Assembly (NCBI RefSeq): GCF_000375425.1
Contig: NZ_AQXG01000001.1
Coordinates: 118,000 to 181,999, forward strand
Origin: Gracilimonas tropica DSM 19535
GTDB lineage: Bacteria > Bacteroidota > Rhodothermia > Balneolales > Balneolaceae
Direction of reading: 5' to 3'
Length of the DNA stretch: 64,000 nucleotides
Both the position numbers and the translations under genes were made by a program. Positions 9,701 to 18,708 of this stretch are shown one piece after another. The notes under the pieces were generated by a model. The model had not been told where the DNA came from. It worked only from the letters and a program-made list of their open reading frames with translations, and ran no database searches. Each line of letters starts with the position of its first letter. Within the stretch, counting starts at the first letter, position 1.

Positions 9701-10141
9701 ACGCGTTCGTTTCATTCCTTTCTGGATCTGAATAATATGCGTGTACTCGTGCGTGATCACATTCCTCAGCCAGTTATGGGTTCCCCGCAGAGGCGTATTC
9801 AGTGCGGGGAGCCAGATATCGATCTTATTGTCAAAGAAGTAAGCGGCTCCGTTCGAGTAATCTTCCCGGTCTTTGATAACAATGCTAACTTTTTCGTCTG
9901 GTTCATACTGATATAAAGAAGTGATGGGGTCATATACTTCTTCGGCTATGCGTGAAATGATCTGTGCAGAGCGGCTATTACCCTCCTGAAAATGAATCAG
10001 AAAATGCTCACTTTCAATGGTGTACCAATCCAGGTGGTTTTGAGGATAATCATAAAAAGCGACATCGGTCTGTGCCATTATTTTCCCACCGGCAAAGAAT
10101 AGTAAACCAAACAGTAAGAGCGATAATCTCATAGTTCTCAT
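6782..10141 (-). CDS. Gluzincin-like peptidase with TolB-type beta-propeller and C-terminal outer-membrane barrel
   Basis: A 1119-residue protein with a signal peptide (residues 1-23). An N-terminal peptidase-MA-like domain has the zinc motif 'HEYTH' near residue 130 and the third-ligand motif 'LAEGTAQY' near 190, so it looks catalytically complete. TolB/PD40-type propeller blades follow at about residues 325-600, with repeated 'SPDG/SPDDSKIYF' signatures. The C-terminal third (about 700-1119) resembles the BamA/TamA-like surface-antigen barrel and ends in 'FDFELL'. This predicts a periplasmic or surface protease-propeller tethered to an outer-membrane barrel. It starts on the last base of the upstream M6-like gene's stop codon (TAATG) and overlaps the next gene by four bases, so it belongs to the porU-porV operon. 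Substrate unknown. Confidence 0.8.
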   Translation of the reverse strand: MRTMRLSLLLFGLLFFAGGKIMAQTDVAFYDYPQNHLDWYTIESEHFLIHFQEGNSRSAQIISRIAEEVYDPITSLYQYEPDEKVSIVIKDREDYSNGAAYFFDNKIDIWLPALNTPLRGTHNWLRNVITHEYTHIIQIQKGMKRTRKIPAFYLQWLAYEDVRRPDVLYGFPNGILTAPFATVNIPAWLAEGTAQYQTSGLLYETWDSHRDMILRTRILSDTYFSLDEMGTFSSKTSLERETVYNQGYAFVIYLADRFGEDILREITVNLGERGVYRVAEAIEIATGIPGDEVFDDWITDRKEFYEAAVSEINTTESDTVEYKGFFNFHPQLSPDETKVAYLSNKFVDYALLSLYIKDADGKDKEIAVVNDLKVRDSREHTASLEPAVSFLETSFSFSPDGNKIAYAINKRNKYGEHYRDIFIYDIQKDKSERLTNSARIEYPDWNNGGDRIAAVQFSQGTQNLVLLYPSHEDSISTLTSFESSETIFTPAWSPDDSKIYFSKADLSNRDIYTFDITTGEVSPFLADPYQDYRDPFVGPDGKYLYYASNPEGIFNIFRKDLKNGETEKLTSVIGGAFMPFVSKEGQLYYSEYQADGYKIMKADEQTLIRSTNKGLYEPEFSDKIPESGPNVDYLTKLNEFDDTDLRPLSDEAQAIADTGNYAFQISTIDETSERLYRSYEDTYTGFSFFPVLRFDNYSKPNGNNGSLIKNGEFGQFGENLLRDMKPGVYVSSRDVIDKLSFFGGLMVGVASQPASSIGGFFRPDRLLGLDRDAFLIIEHRGLPFIERSWSPTVSLEIYNLRRNVADGLSIEEFPCTSCLPDTTTTDIAYDVWEAGLYFRSKLSRFSLLELGIQYSPYRVSTENFYSRELKQDIPGESSQYFKGTTLSASYTFDYYTYSNDADIAPLGLKGYARYQFQPSSLLEEYEIKDGTLSPVFKESKNHSAEIHLRYGFKTFMDQSFQARVRGFHYFNDPDDSFYADYVGGFLGMRSYPFFALGGSTTGFASLSWFAPIYRNIGTQVGPYTLDKLFARFFFETGNGWRSPYDTGNNLKSGVGAELRLALNGFYLFPLKFFVSTAYGFNEFTLTLPDDFITNSQSNKVTYGREFLFHFGLTFDFELL

Positions 10142-13100
10142 TATTTCAAGACTCCAATTTTAATGAGTTTGGTTTCTGATCTTCCTTCTACCGTGGCTTT
10201 AACGCGAGCTACATAACCGCCACTGGCCCAGTTTTGGGTGTTTATGCTAATTTCCTGGGGAGCTCCGCCGGGAGAATTGATCGTGTCTTTAAATATTACC
10301 TTGCCACTCATTGTAATTACCGTGATCTCTACCGTTCCTCCGGGTTGTTCCAACTCAAAACGTATATTGGTGTGATCTGTTGCGGGATTGGGCCAGTTGT
10401 AAGTTTCAGAACTGTTCAGCACAGAAAACTCATTTTCTTGTGTACCGCCAACCTTAATTTCTGCTGAAACTTTGTTGTAGGGATTTTTGCCGTATCGTGT
10501 GGGCCATTCAGATGAAGTGAAATTTGAGAATCTCCATGATTTCAGCTCTCCTTTATGGCTGATCGCATAAAGTATATTACCAAAAAATGCGGGATGAATG
10601 GGTTGAACTTCTTTTCCCTGAGATCCTCCAACATAAAGGGGAAAACCCTCGATAGGTTCTCCATTGGATTCATAGGCAAAAACATTAACCGAATATTCAT
10701 CCTGCCCAACTACTAAAATATCCTGGATATTGTCACCTGTGATATCCGCTACTAAAGGAGTTCCTATAAATTGAATGCCTTGCGGGGCATCAATAGGGGT
10801 GTTTTCTAAGATGGCTCCATTTGTGTTGTATCCAATAACCTGATTGGTAGACCTGCTTACCCGGTAGATAGATCCGTGACCAAAAATGGCAGGCCATTCG
10901 GCTTTTTCTTCTTCAAAAATAGTTACAAACGGATCATTCAGAGTCGGATTTACTAAAGTGAAGGCCCCGTCTTCAAACAGGTAATACCAGTTATCGCCAT
11001 CCGTCTTAATGGTCCCGGCAAATAACCGGTTTTCCGCATCGGAAGAGTAATTGGGAATATCTTCTCCAACAAAAGTGACTTCATTTCCATTGATGCCTGC
11101 AAATTTTTCATTTACGATCTCCGACCTGAATTCAAATCCTGAATTATTGGGAATAACCGTACCATTGGAGCCATCAATAGAGGTATCAGAGAAATCCAGG
11201 TCCACAATCGCTCCGTCCTGGGAAGAAAGAAATCCATCGGTAAGGGGCGTGTTAACCATCCAGCCGGGCCAGTTTAGGGTGGCCGGACTATAGGCTCTGT
11301 AGCCAACCGTTCTATTCTCAAGATTGGAGTAAACCAAGTATTCCGGGCTGATCTGAAGAGGCTGCGAGGCATACCTTCCAAAAGTTATAACACCGGTGAA
11401 TCCAAGCGTATCATAATCACTAACCTGAATGGCATCTTTTCGGGGAATGATCAAAAGGGTGTCATCCAAAGCATCTGATACACGCAAACTAAGCGGGTAA
11501 TAATCCCAATATTTGAGTCCGTTTGTAAAATACACGCTATCGGCAGGGGAACTTGCTGAACTCACTTGTTCAAAGATTGCGTTCTCGCTTTCAGACGCTT
11601 TAATTTTGAAACTCGCTGTTGGAAGGTTATCCGAGAAATCATAGAGCTCAAAAAAGGATAAAGCTCCCGAATTGCTGTTGTTATTGGGACGAGTATCCGG
11701 TGCGAACCGATTTTCGTAGAAACTCACTTCGTTTCCGGATTGCAATATCACACGATAATCATTTCCGCTCCACCAAAAATCAAATGCGGTGCCAAATGCG
11801 GCGCTGTTGTCTAATGCGCCTGCTAACGGGATACCAATATCCTGGGCTCCATCGGCTTCTTCAAGATCCACGCCTCGTCTCTGTGGATCGGCATTGACTC
11901 TTCCGCTGCTAAGCTGCTGATTGATTACGCCTTCATCAATATGCCAGATCAAAATGCCTCCGTTGAGAAACCGGTCGTCTTCAGGATCATTTTCGTTTTC
12001 GCCGACATCAAGTCCGCCGGGCAAACTGAAATCAAAATTGGTGGCATCTACGAATGTTCCGGATTCAAGCAAGGTGTCAAAATCTGCTTCCTGGAAAACG
12101 AATGCTTCATTCTGATTGGTAAACGTTTGCTGCACTTCAGTTCCGTCTGATTTGCGAATAGTTATGGTAGTTCCATTTCCATCAGGGTCACGATGCCGGT
12201 TTTCTATCAGGAAATATTCAGAATTAGATAAACTGTATCTTGCAATGCTGTTTTGTTCACTCAATGAGCCTGCAGGAAGTTGAATATCACCTGATGTTTT
12301 CTCTGTGATCTCAAAGGGAGTTTCCCACCCCAGGTACACTTTTTCCCATGCGGAGGGTTCCGGAGGTAAAAGGCCATTGTAGGCAAAGAATCCGGCGCCG
12401 TCCATCAGTCCAAACCGCCCGATAGCAGGGTCTCCGGTTTCAGTATTGAACAGATCTGGCAGCCCCAGGTGACTTCCTATAGAAGCGATCAGAAGGCCAT
12501 TGATAGAAAGTGGGAATACGAATTCATTTTCCTGAATATCCAACCCGCGTCGTGATTCGGTTCGGGGTATAACCATGGAATTGGTAACACGGAAACTGCC
12601 ATTATTTACCTCAAATCCATCGAAGCCAGGTTCTTCCAATAACTCGGCGAGATTTTGCTTTGAAAGATATAAAGATGGAATGTCCAATGGGGTTATATCA
12701 AGGTTAGTGCCTGTGAGTTCAATATCCCGCCCAACCCCTGCATGGAAAATGACAAATGCGGTATTTTGAGGATCAAGGCCCGAATCATCAAAGCCAGATC
12801 CATCAGCAACTTCATTCCATGCATTTTTTATTAACGTGGCGATTTTCTCATTCGTGAAAGTTTCTCCGGTTGGAGAATATTGTTCCATCTTTTCAGGAAG
12901 ACGATAAATATCGGGGAGAACCCGGTAATTAAGTGTTAATTTTCCATCTGAAGCCTTTTCATAATAGTTTTTAGCAAATTCGAGATGAGCTTCGAAATAG
13001 CTCCTGTCATGGGGAAGAGGTTCTATACGGAAGTCCTCGGCTCTTCGGAGGTAAGGGAGGCCTTCCATACCATCTGACCCAAAAATTCCGGTTCCGGAAG

Positions 13101-13314
13101 TAAGGCGATTCGTATCGGGTTGAAATTCAACCATAACAGCGACCACGTTAAGCGTACCTGTCGCATTCAGGTCAGATCGAGAAATAGTCTGTAAATCTGA
13201 AATAGCATGGGAGCGCTTTAAAGGCACATTTTGAGCCTCAGCACCGGAATTGCAAAAAAGAAAGAGCATGCTAACGGCTAACATGCTCTTTACAAAAAAC
13301 TTCGATTGGAGCAT
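10141..13314 (-). CDS. M6-like metalloprotease-domain protein with type IX sorting domain; catalytic zinc motif lost
   Basis: A 1057-residue secreted protein. Residues 1-27 are a signal peptide. An M6 (immune-inhibitor-A-like) domain follows with family landmarks such as 'GLPDLF', 'FGLMDGAG' and 'PSAWEKVYLGW'. Where active M6 enzymes have HExxH directly before GLPDLY, this protein reads 'ASIGSHLGLPDLF' (near residues 277-289), so both zinc histidines and the catalytic glutamate are gone. The middle contains propeller or FG-GAP-like stretches ('GTPLVADITGDNIQDILVVG'). The last ~85 residues (from 'YNWPNPATDHTNIRF' to 'TKLIKIGVLK') are a type A type IX sorting domain. It lies three bases after porV and shares one base with the next gene. 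It is probably a surface-exposed pseudoprotease or adhesin exported by the PorU/PorV system. Confidence 0.85.
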   Translation of the reverse strand: MLQSKFFVKSMLAVSMLFLFCNSGAEAQNVPLKRSHAISDLQTISRSDLNATGTLNVVAVMVEFQPDTNRLTSGTGIFGSDGMEGLPYLRRAEDFRIEPLPHDRSYFEAHLEFAKNYYEKASDGKLTLNYRVLPDIYRLPEKMEQYSPTGETFTNEKIATLIKNAWNEVADGSGFDDSGLDPQNTAFVIFHAGVGRDIELTGTNLDITPLDIPSLYLSKQNLAELLEEPGFDGFEVNNGSFRVTNSMVIPRTESRRGLDIQENEFVFPLSINGLLIASIGSHLGLPDLFNTETGDPAIGRFGLMDGAGFFAYNGLLPPEPSAWEKVYLGWETPFEITEKTSGDIQLPAGSLSEQNSIARYSLSNSEYFLIENRHRDPDGNGTTITIRKSDGTEVQQTFTNQNEAFVFQEADFDTLLESGTFVDATNFDFSLPGGLDVGENENDPEDDRFLNGGILIWHIDEGVINQQLSSGRVNADPQRRGVDLEEADGAQDIGIPLAGALDNSAAFGTAFDFWWSGNDYRVILQSGNEVSFYENRFAPDTRPNNNSNSGALSFFELYDFSDNLPTASFKIKASESENAIFEQVSSASSPADSVYFTNGLKYWDYYPLSLRVSDALDDTLLIIPRKDAIQVSDYDTLGFTGVITFGRYASQPLQISPEYLVYSNLENRTVGYRAYSPATLNWPGWMVNTPLTDGFLSSQDGAIVDLDFSDTSIDGSNGTVIPNNSGFEFRSEIVNEKFAGINGNEVTFVGEDIPNYSSDAENRLFAGTIKTDGDNWYYLFEDGAFTLVNPTLNDPFVTIFEEEKAEWPAIFGHGSIYRVSRSTNQVIGYNTNGAILENTPIDAPQGIQFIGTPLVADITGDNIQDILVVGQDEYSVNVFAYESNGEPIEGFPLYVGGSQGKEVQPIHPAFFGNILYAISHKGELKSWRFSNFTSSEWPTRYGKNPYNKVSAEIKVGGTQENEFSVLNSSETYNWPNPATDHTNIRFELEQPGGTVEITVITMSGKVIFKDTINSPGGAPQEISINTQNWASGGYVARVKATVEGRSETKLIKIGVLK

Positions 13315-13317
13315 AGA

Positions 13318-14469
13318 TTAAAAGTCGATAAGCAAGCTGAAACGCAAGGTATTTGCAAGGGGGTGGTCAGATTCCAGGGTTTTTATATAACTGAAATCAA
13401 CGCCTAAGAAACTGTATCTGATACCGGCTCCAAAGGTAATATACTCACGATCACCGTTATTTGGGTCTTCGTAATAGTATCCGCCACGGAGTGCGAATTG
13501 ATCAGCGTACCAATATTCCAGTCCGGCTCCGATCATGAATTGCTGCATAAGGCCTACGCTAATGGTGTTTTGTCCGTCAAAGCGTTCAAAGCTGTCCCAG
13601 GATTTAAAAAGGGCTTCAATGGGGCCTGCAGCCACTCGTGAAGTGTCAATAGATCCATCGGGGTTGGTCGTGTAGCTCGGAGTGGTACGAGCCATAACTT
13701 TAGAAATGTCGTTTGCGATCGTCAGGCGATTAATACCGGCATCATCAAGGTCGATGTTGAAAGCCCAACCAAAGCGAAGTACCGTAGGAAGTGGATCTTT
13801 CTGGGCATTATCGGTGTACTGAATACCGGGCCCTAAGTTTGAAAGATTGGTCCCAAAACTAAAGCTGGCATTACGGTTTCCAATGTCAAAAGGATCGGTT
13901 TTATAAAGAAAGGCAAGGTCGACAGCAACACTGCTTCCCGGATTTACTTTTTGAGCACTGATAGAAGTTCCGCTGGCCAAGCTTGAGTAAATAAGCCTAA
14001 GGCTGGTACCTAAAGCAAAGTTTTTGCTCACCTGATATCCGTAAGAAGCACCAAAGGCCAACTCATAACTGTTGAAACGGGAGATGATCTCCGGACTGTC
14101 TTCGCCGGTAACCGCTTGTTCTCCAAGGTTCAGATACGTAAGGTGTGCACCTAAAGTACCAATGCCTTCGATGTAATAGGTTCCAACAACGTAGTCGTAG
14201 AAAAGGTCGCTCACATTAAAGTTTGCCAACCAATTTGAGTGGGTGATACTAGCTTGATTATTACCTTTCTGGAAAGCCAGTCCTGATGGATTCCAAAACA
14301 GGGCAGAGGCGTTATTGGCCAAAGCAACTCCGGTGTTACCCATACCGGCACCACGAGAATCTGGTTCAATTTGTAAGAATGGAACCGCTGTAATTGCCAC
14401 TTGGGCATTAGAAATAGAAGGCAAAGCAAGAAATAATCCTGCAATGATAATGGATACTGTCCTTTTCAT
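13318..14469 (-). CDS. porV: Type IX secretion system outer-membrane protein PorV
   Basis: This 383-residue outer-membrane barrel of the PorV/LptO (FadL-like) family has a signal peptide (MKRTVSIIIAGLFLALPSISNAQ). The typical N-terminal motif follows: 'PFLQIEPDSRGAGMGNTGVALANNASALFWNPSGLA' spans about residues 29-65. The chain then alternates beta strands and ends in 'RFSLLIDF', a terminal outer-membrane signature. In Porphyromonas and Flavobacterium PorV shuttles cargo from the translocon to the PorU sortase. Here it sits directly downstream of porU and upstream of a sorting-domain protein. A possible promoter lies at 14505-14512. The other type IX genes (porKLMN, sprA) are not in this window. 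Confidence 0.92.
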   Translation of the reverse strand: MKRTVSIIIAGLFLALPSISNAQVAITAVPFLQIEPDSRGAGMGNTGVALANNASALFWNPSGLAFQKGNNQASITHSNWLANFNVSDLFYDYVVGTYYIEGIGTLGAHLTYLNLGEQAVTGEDSPEIISRFNSYELAFGASYGYQVSKNFALGTSLRLIYSSLASGTSISAQKVNPGSSVAVDLAFLYKTDPFDIGNRNASFSFGTNLSNLGPGIQYTDNAQKDPLPTVLRFGWAFNIDLDDAGINRLTIANDISKVMARTTPSYTTNPDGSIDTSRVAAGPIEALFKSWDSFERFDGQNTISVGLMQQFMIGAGLEYWYADQFALRGGYYYEDPNNGDREYITFGAGIRYSFLGVDFSYIKTLESDHPLANTLRFSLLIDF

Positions 14470-14504
14470 AAAACCTAACTTTTGATTACTGAATATAAGG
14501 TATT

Positions 14505-14512
14505 CAAATTTA
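14505..14512 (-). promoter_or_regulatory. Possible Bacteroidetes-type -7 box upstream of porV
   Basis: On the minus strand TAAATTTG matches the TAnnTTTG consensus and would start transcription about 30 bases before the porV ATG. No matching TTG is seen at the expected -33 position, so support is weak. Confidence 0.3.
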
Positions 14513-14522
14513 AATATTGTTG

Positions 14523-17500
14523 TTATCGAATAATTACGAGCTTTTCGATTTTTTCTGATGTCTTTCTTCCTTCCGGGGTATCTGCTGTAACCCGAAGCAC
14601 ATAAATATAAGTACCGTTACCCAGGCGATCATAATCCCGGTCACGGCCATCCCATGAAATACTGGCATAAGAACTTGTAGTTATGATTTGTTGTTCAATG
14701 TGTTGTACCGGCTTGCCACTCAGCGTGTAGATCCGTACGGATACATCCAGTGGGTTCCCGGGTTGGTTGTGTTCAAAAGCAAAACGGGTAGCATCATTCA
14801 TTGGGTTTGGATAGTTGTAGACATTTCTAATGTCTAAATCTTCACCGGATGAAACTTCAAAAAAGATGTCCTTTTGAGAAGGGTTATTGTGCACATCCCA
14901 TGCTCGAACACTCAGGGTATAACTACCTTCCGGAAGCTGGTCCAGAGGGTACTCGATACGGCCCCTTGTGTAATCATTTAAATTGCCCTCATAAAAATCG
15001 TTGAGGACGAACGATTGTTGTGGTTTGGTATCGATTGTAGCTATTATTTCATGTCCTACTCCTGTTCCTGTTGTATTTATACCAGATTGATCTTCAAGTT
15101 CTACGATAAGGGTGGGTGAACTATTTACGAGATAGCCATTCACAAACCGCTCATCATTTAGATAAATATCCATTTTTGGGCCGGAGCCGTCGTCTACCGC
15201 ATTTTCATTGATTCCGCTAAATGTAACTTTAGCAAAAGATCCGCCTGCAGTTCGGCCATTGTCATTTGCAAAAAATACAATACGCCCGTTTTCAGCCGAG
15301 TTGCTGATATCTTTCGGGATAATGAAGGTGGAGTTGAATTGTCCGCCTTCGATGGAAGTTTTCCCGGTAAAAAGCACATCATTTTCTACCATATAATTAC
15401 AGTTACTTAGATAACAATTGTCGTTCACCACCCACTCACGGTCGTTTGGCAGGCTAACGCTGCGAGCAGCATCAAAAACAGTAAGGGTAAGCTCTCCATT
15501 GAAATCGGTTAGTGGATCGTTATTCAAATCGGTGATATCCCCCGACAGCGAAACCTGATCCAATGCCTTTATGTTGATAACGGTATCCTGACCTTCTTCG
15601 GTATACTCGTTAAGTGATACAAGATTTGTTTGCTGCTCCGGTACCCGAAAGGTTGTAGCCGGGTCGCCTAAAAGGATGAATTTCTTACTATTCAAATTAG
15701 AAACGATAGGATCGCCGCCAATTTGTGTATTCTTGGTTCTAAGGTAAAGATCTCCCATTCTGAGGGGAGTTCCATCCATATTTCGTTCCGCCATCTGCTG
15801 AGAAAGTGCGACGTTTAGCCCAAAATTGTTATTTGATGATATACTGCGCCCGGTATAAACCACTCTTGTAGTTGTAAAAGCGGCGATGATTCCCCCATTA
15901 GGCGTCAAAAACAACTGTTCAGCTCCCGATTGTGCGTCAATATCATCGTAACGCCCAAACTGGCAGGTTGCGGTGACAAGGGTCGCCAGCCGATCGGTGT
16001 TATTGAGGTTTGGGATAAGATCTACATTAAAAAGCCCCTCATCAGATAATGTTTGTTCATTTCCATGTCCGGAATAGTTCAAAACTAATGTTCCATTGTT
16101 CATGGCATCTATAAAGGCATCGGTAGCTCCGGGTATTTGCCGGCCCGAACCGGTGATCTCTTCAGGATAAGCAAACTCATATATCTTTTTAATACGAAGG
16201 CCGGGTTGCAAAATATTCATGCGCTCGGCTGACTCATCGGCATTCAAAACATGGAGATCCCGATTAATGTTTGCATCCGGAAGGTCATCATCAGCTGCAA
16301 AAGAAAATAGATTCTGCCAATTCCCGGTATTCTCAGGATTTTCATAGGCTTTGATCTTTTCTATAGCGGTTGCCGCTTCTTGAAGCGTTTGAGCGGGAAT
16401 TCGACCGATTCCGATATCCAATAAATGGGTATCGGGTGTGCTGCCGGATCCAAAATCACCCTCATTATCATCTAAAAAACCAAAGAAATCGTCCGTACCA
16501 AAAGAGTTAACTCTATTCAAGGATTCTGAGGTCTGATACGTGATTACATAATTGTTGAAGCCATTTTCTACTACGTTTTTATAATCAAAAGTAGTATCGC
16601 CAAAAAACAATAAATATAAAGGCGGTTCTTGTCCGTTCAGTAAGGCCCGGTCGTACAAAAATTTCACATAATCACGGATAGCAGTTGGGTCAGCAACGCC
16701 TCCGGAAAATTCATTGAATATTTCTTCTTGGGTAATAATGATGGGAGTAAGCCCGCTTTGCTGTTCCCGGTACGTAGCCAGCTCCTTAGCATAATTCAGG
16801 AATGATTCTGAAGTGACAATGATGTAGTCGGGATCGATCGCAAGTCCTTGCAGATCCTGGTTTTCGATCTGTTCTCCGATCTCGGGGACCGTGAGTTGTG
16901 ACTGTGCAATGAACTGAAGATCATTACCGGAATAGTAGTTGAAAGTATAGCTACTGCCGGAGGAAGCGGTAGAAAGCATTTTAGGAGATAAAGGATCAGA
17001 AACATCCATTACCAATGGTTCACTCTCGAAACCGGATAAACGGTATTCTGCTAATTCTGTTGAAGAACCGTTGGCGGGAGAATAAAAGAACAGTTTGTTA
17101 TTCTCTGCGGTTAAGCTGCGTTGAACGGTCATTCTTATCCAATCCAAAAAACCTCTGGAATTGGTTTCATTATGGAAATAAGCAGCTTTAATATCTAAAA
17201 TATCATTATTAATGGGCGGGGTTAAGGAAGACGTTATGGTGCCTTCGATACCGGATGTTCCTTCGCTGCAGTTGTAGCAGTTGCTGCAGTTACAAGCTAA
17301 CCTGCTGATGTTTACTGCGCCTGCATCAGCACCATTAGCGGCTAATCTGAAACTGGAAGATTGGGTTGAACGACTCACAAACTTAGCTTCAAGAGAAATT
17401 GGTTCTGTTGCCAGAATACCGGGCAGTGTATCGCTGAGGATAGATACATAAGTACCGTTACTGGAAGCCTCGAATCTTCTTCCAAGCCAGTACTGACCGG

Positions 17501-18434
17501 AACGGAGGCTTTCCTCCGCTTTGTTCTGCTCTTCATCCTTCCAGATGAAATCTGTGAAACTTGTAATGGTTCTGGATGTTTGAACGATGCTTGAATTTGC
17601 ATTCGAAAGGCGTTCCCCGTTTTCAGAGCCTACCGTGAGGAATACGTAATTCTGATTACTGAAAGGGTGGAGTTGATGGGTAAATTCACCGTTTTCCCGC
17701 ATCACTCTGTGTGGAGAGTTTGCATAAAATAGAATTCGGTCACCGGCATTAAAATCACCATCACTTTGTCCTTCTACAATAATGGGAATCTGTGTAAGCT
17801 GAGGGCGGGGCTGGTCGTTGGCTTCAGGTAATACATAACCGCCGGTGCCCCAGATTTGAATATTCCTGGGATCGATGGTGTTGAGGTCAAGACCTAACTC
17901 TTCCAGATAATCCTGACCGATCTCATAAATAGAGTTTCGAGAAATTGGGATTTTATACCAAACTCCATCATTGAAGGCAGAGTTTACGCTTTGTTGAGTA
18001 GAAACTTTGGGTAATACTAATTGCTTTTGCTTGTACACACGCAATTTCAAGTATTTCAACACCTGACTGCTCTTCTCTCCGGCTCGGGTTATGTTAATGG
18101 AGGCCGGACTAAGCTTTTTACCTCGCTGAATTCCCGGCTCAGAAAGTTGAATAAGGGGAACATCAGTATTTGGTATTAAAGAGACCAATGCTTTGTCAGG
18201 ATGAATCACTGTATCAACGGAAACGACTCGTTGCTCAAGTATTTGATAACGGGGATCATTGCCCTCAACCGGTATCATCAATCCTGTTGGGGATACTAAA
18301 TGCAGATCATTATTTACCAATTCATAATCGGTAAAATCATCTGTTTCTGCTACTACTTTCAATTGCTGGGCATAAACACCTTCAGCAAATAACAAGCAAA
18401 GCAAACCACTAAGATAAAGCAGCTTGTTCAGCAT
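14523..18434 (-). CDS. porU: Type IX secretion system sortase PorU (C25 gingipain-like)
   Basis: A 1303-residue protein with a signal peptide (residues 1-22), a beta-rich N-terminal half and a C25-type cysteine peptidase domain at about residues 570-930. The catalytic pair is visible as His ~790 in 'LNYSGHGNEQTL' and Cys ~824 in 'TATCQFGRYDD'. The C-terminus (from about 1210, 'VYNYPNPMNDATRFAFEHNQ') is itself a type IX sorting domain, as in characterised PorU proteins. PorU removes the sorting domain of cargo at the cell surface and attaches it to lipopolysaccharide or releases it. An unusual Cys cluster, C-x-C-x2-C-x2-C, lies near residues 380-390. It heads the operon with porV 53 bases downstream; an inverted repeat (GTAAG-N5-CTTAC, 18455-18469) lies in its leader. 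Confidence 0.93.
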   Translation of the reverse strand: MLNKLLYLSGLLCLLFAEGVYAQQLKVVAETDDFTDYELVNNDLHLVSPTGLMIPVEGNDPRYQILEQRVVSVDTVIHPDKALVSLIPNTDVPLIQLSEPGIQRGKKLSPASINITRAGEKSSQVLKYLKLRVYKQKQLVLPKVSTQQSVNSAFNDGVWYKIPISRNSIYEIGQDYLEELGLDLNTIDPRNIQIWGTGGYVLPEANDQPRPQLTQIPIIVEGQSDGDFNAGDRILFYANSPHRVMRENGEFTHQLHPFSNQNYVFLTVGSENGERLSNANSSIVQTSRTITSFTDFIWKDEEQNKAEESLRSGQYWLGRRFEASSNGTYVSILSDTLPGILATEPISLEAKFVSRSTQSSSFRLAANGADAGAVNISRLACNCSNCYNCSEGTSGIEGTITSSLTPPINNDILDIKAAYFHNETNSRGFLDWIRMTVQRSLTAENNKLFFYSPANGSSTELAEYRLSGFESEPLVMDVSDPLSPKMLSTASSGSSYTFNYYSGNDLQFIAQSQLTVPEIGEQIENQDLQGLAIDPDYIIVTSESFLNYAKELATYREQQSGLTPIIITQEEIFNEFSGGVADPTAIRDYVKFLYDRALLNGQEPPLYLLFFGDTTFDYKNVVENGFNNYVITYQTSESLNRVNSFGTDDFFGFLDDNEGDFGSGSTPDTHLLDIGIGRIPAQTLQEAATAIEKIKAYENPENTGNWQNLFSFAADDDLPDANINRDLHVLNADESAERMNILQPGLRIKKIYEFAYPEEITGSGRQIPGATDAFIDAMNNGTLVLNYSGHGNEQTLSDEGLFNVDLIPNLNNTDRLATLVTATCQFGRYDDIDAQSGAEQLFLTPNGGIIAAFTTTRVVYTGRSISSNNNFGLNVALSQQMAERNMDGTPLRMGDLYLRTKNTQIGGDPIVSNLNSKKFILLGDPATTFRVPEQQTNLVSLNEYTEEGQDTVINIKALDQVSLSGDITDLNNDPLTDFNGELTLTVFDAARSVSLPNDREWVVNDNCYLSNCNYMVENDVLFTGKTSIEGGQFNSTFIIPKDISNSAENGRIVFFANDNGRTAGGSFAKVTFSGINENAVDDGSGPKMDIYLNDERFVNGYLVNSSPTLIVELEDQSGINTTGTGVGHEIIATIDTKPQQSFVLNDFYEGNLNDYTRGRIEYPLDQLPEGSYTLSVRAWDVHNNPSQKDIFFEVSSGEDLDIRNVYNYPNPMNDATRFAFEHNQPGNPLDVSVRIYTLSGKPVQHIEQQIITTSSYASISWDGRDRDYDRLGNGTYIYVLRVTADTPEGRKTSEKIEKLVIIR

Positions 18435-18663
18435 AAATAAGTTATTGGTTGATGTAAGCGTGTCTTACGCTTTTTAATTCGTAGCAGTATTATCTATAGG
18501 GCTATAGTACTTCTTGGGGTTGACCTGTAAAGAAATGGTAGAAATGTAAATTGCACTCTGAGATTGATTAACGATGTAAATGAATAGTAGCTTTATTCTA
18601 TAAGGGAAGTCGTTTTTGGTTCAGGTCTGTTCCTATAATATATCAGTGAAGTTATAATGTCAA

Positions 18664-18703
18664 TAAAAAAATAACCCCATTTCATTTTTTTGAAACGGGG
18701 TTT
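18664..18703 (-). terminator. Intrinsic terminator of the thiolase gene
   Basis: On the minus strand an 11-bp stem (AACCCCGTTTC paired with GAAATGGGGTT, one G-U pair) with an A-rich loop is followed by TATTTTTTT. It starts about six bases after the thiolase stop codon. Confidence 0.85.
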
Positions 18704-18708
18704 CAGCG

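Noticed and set aside
18494..18507. CTATAG-GG-CTATAG upstream of porU as an operator
   Set aside because: It is a repeated self-complementary hexamer but with no second copy or known regulator; too short to call.
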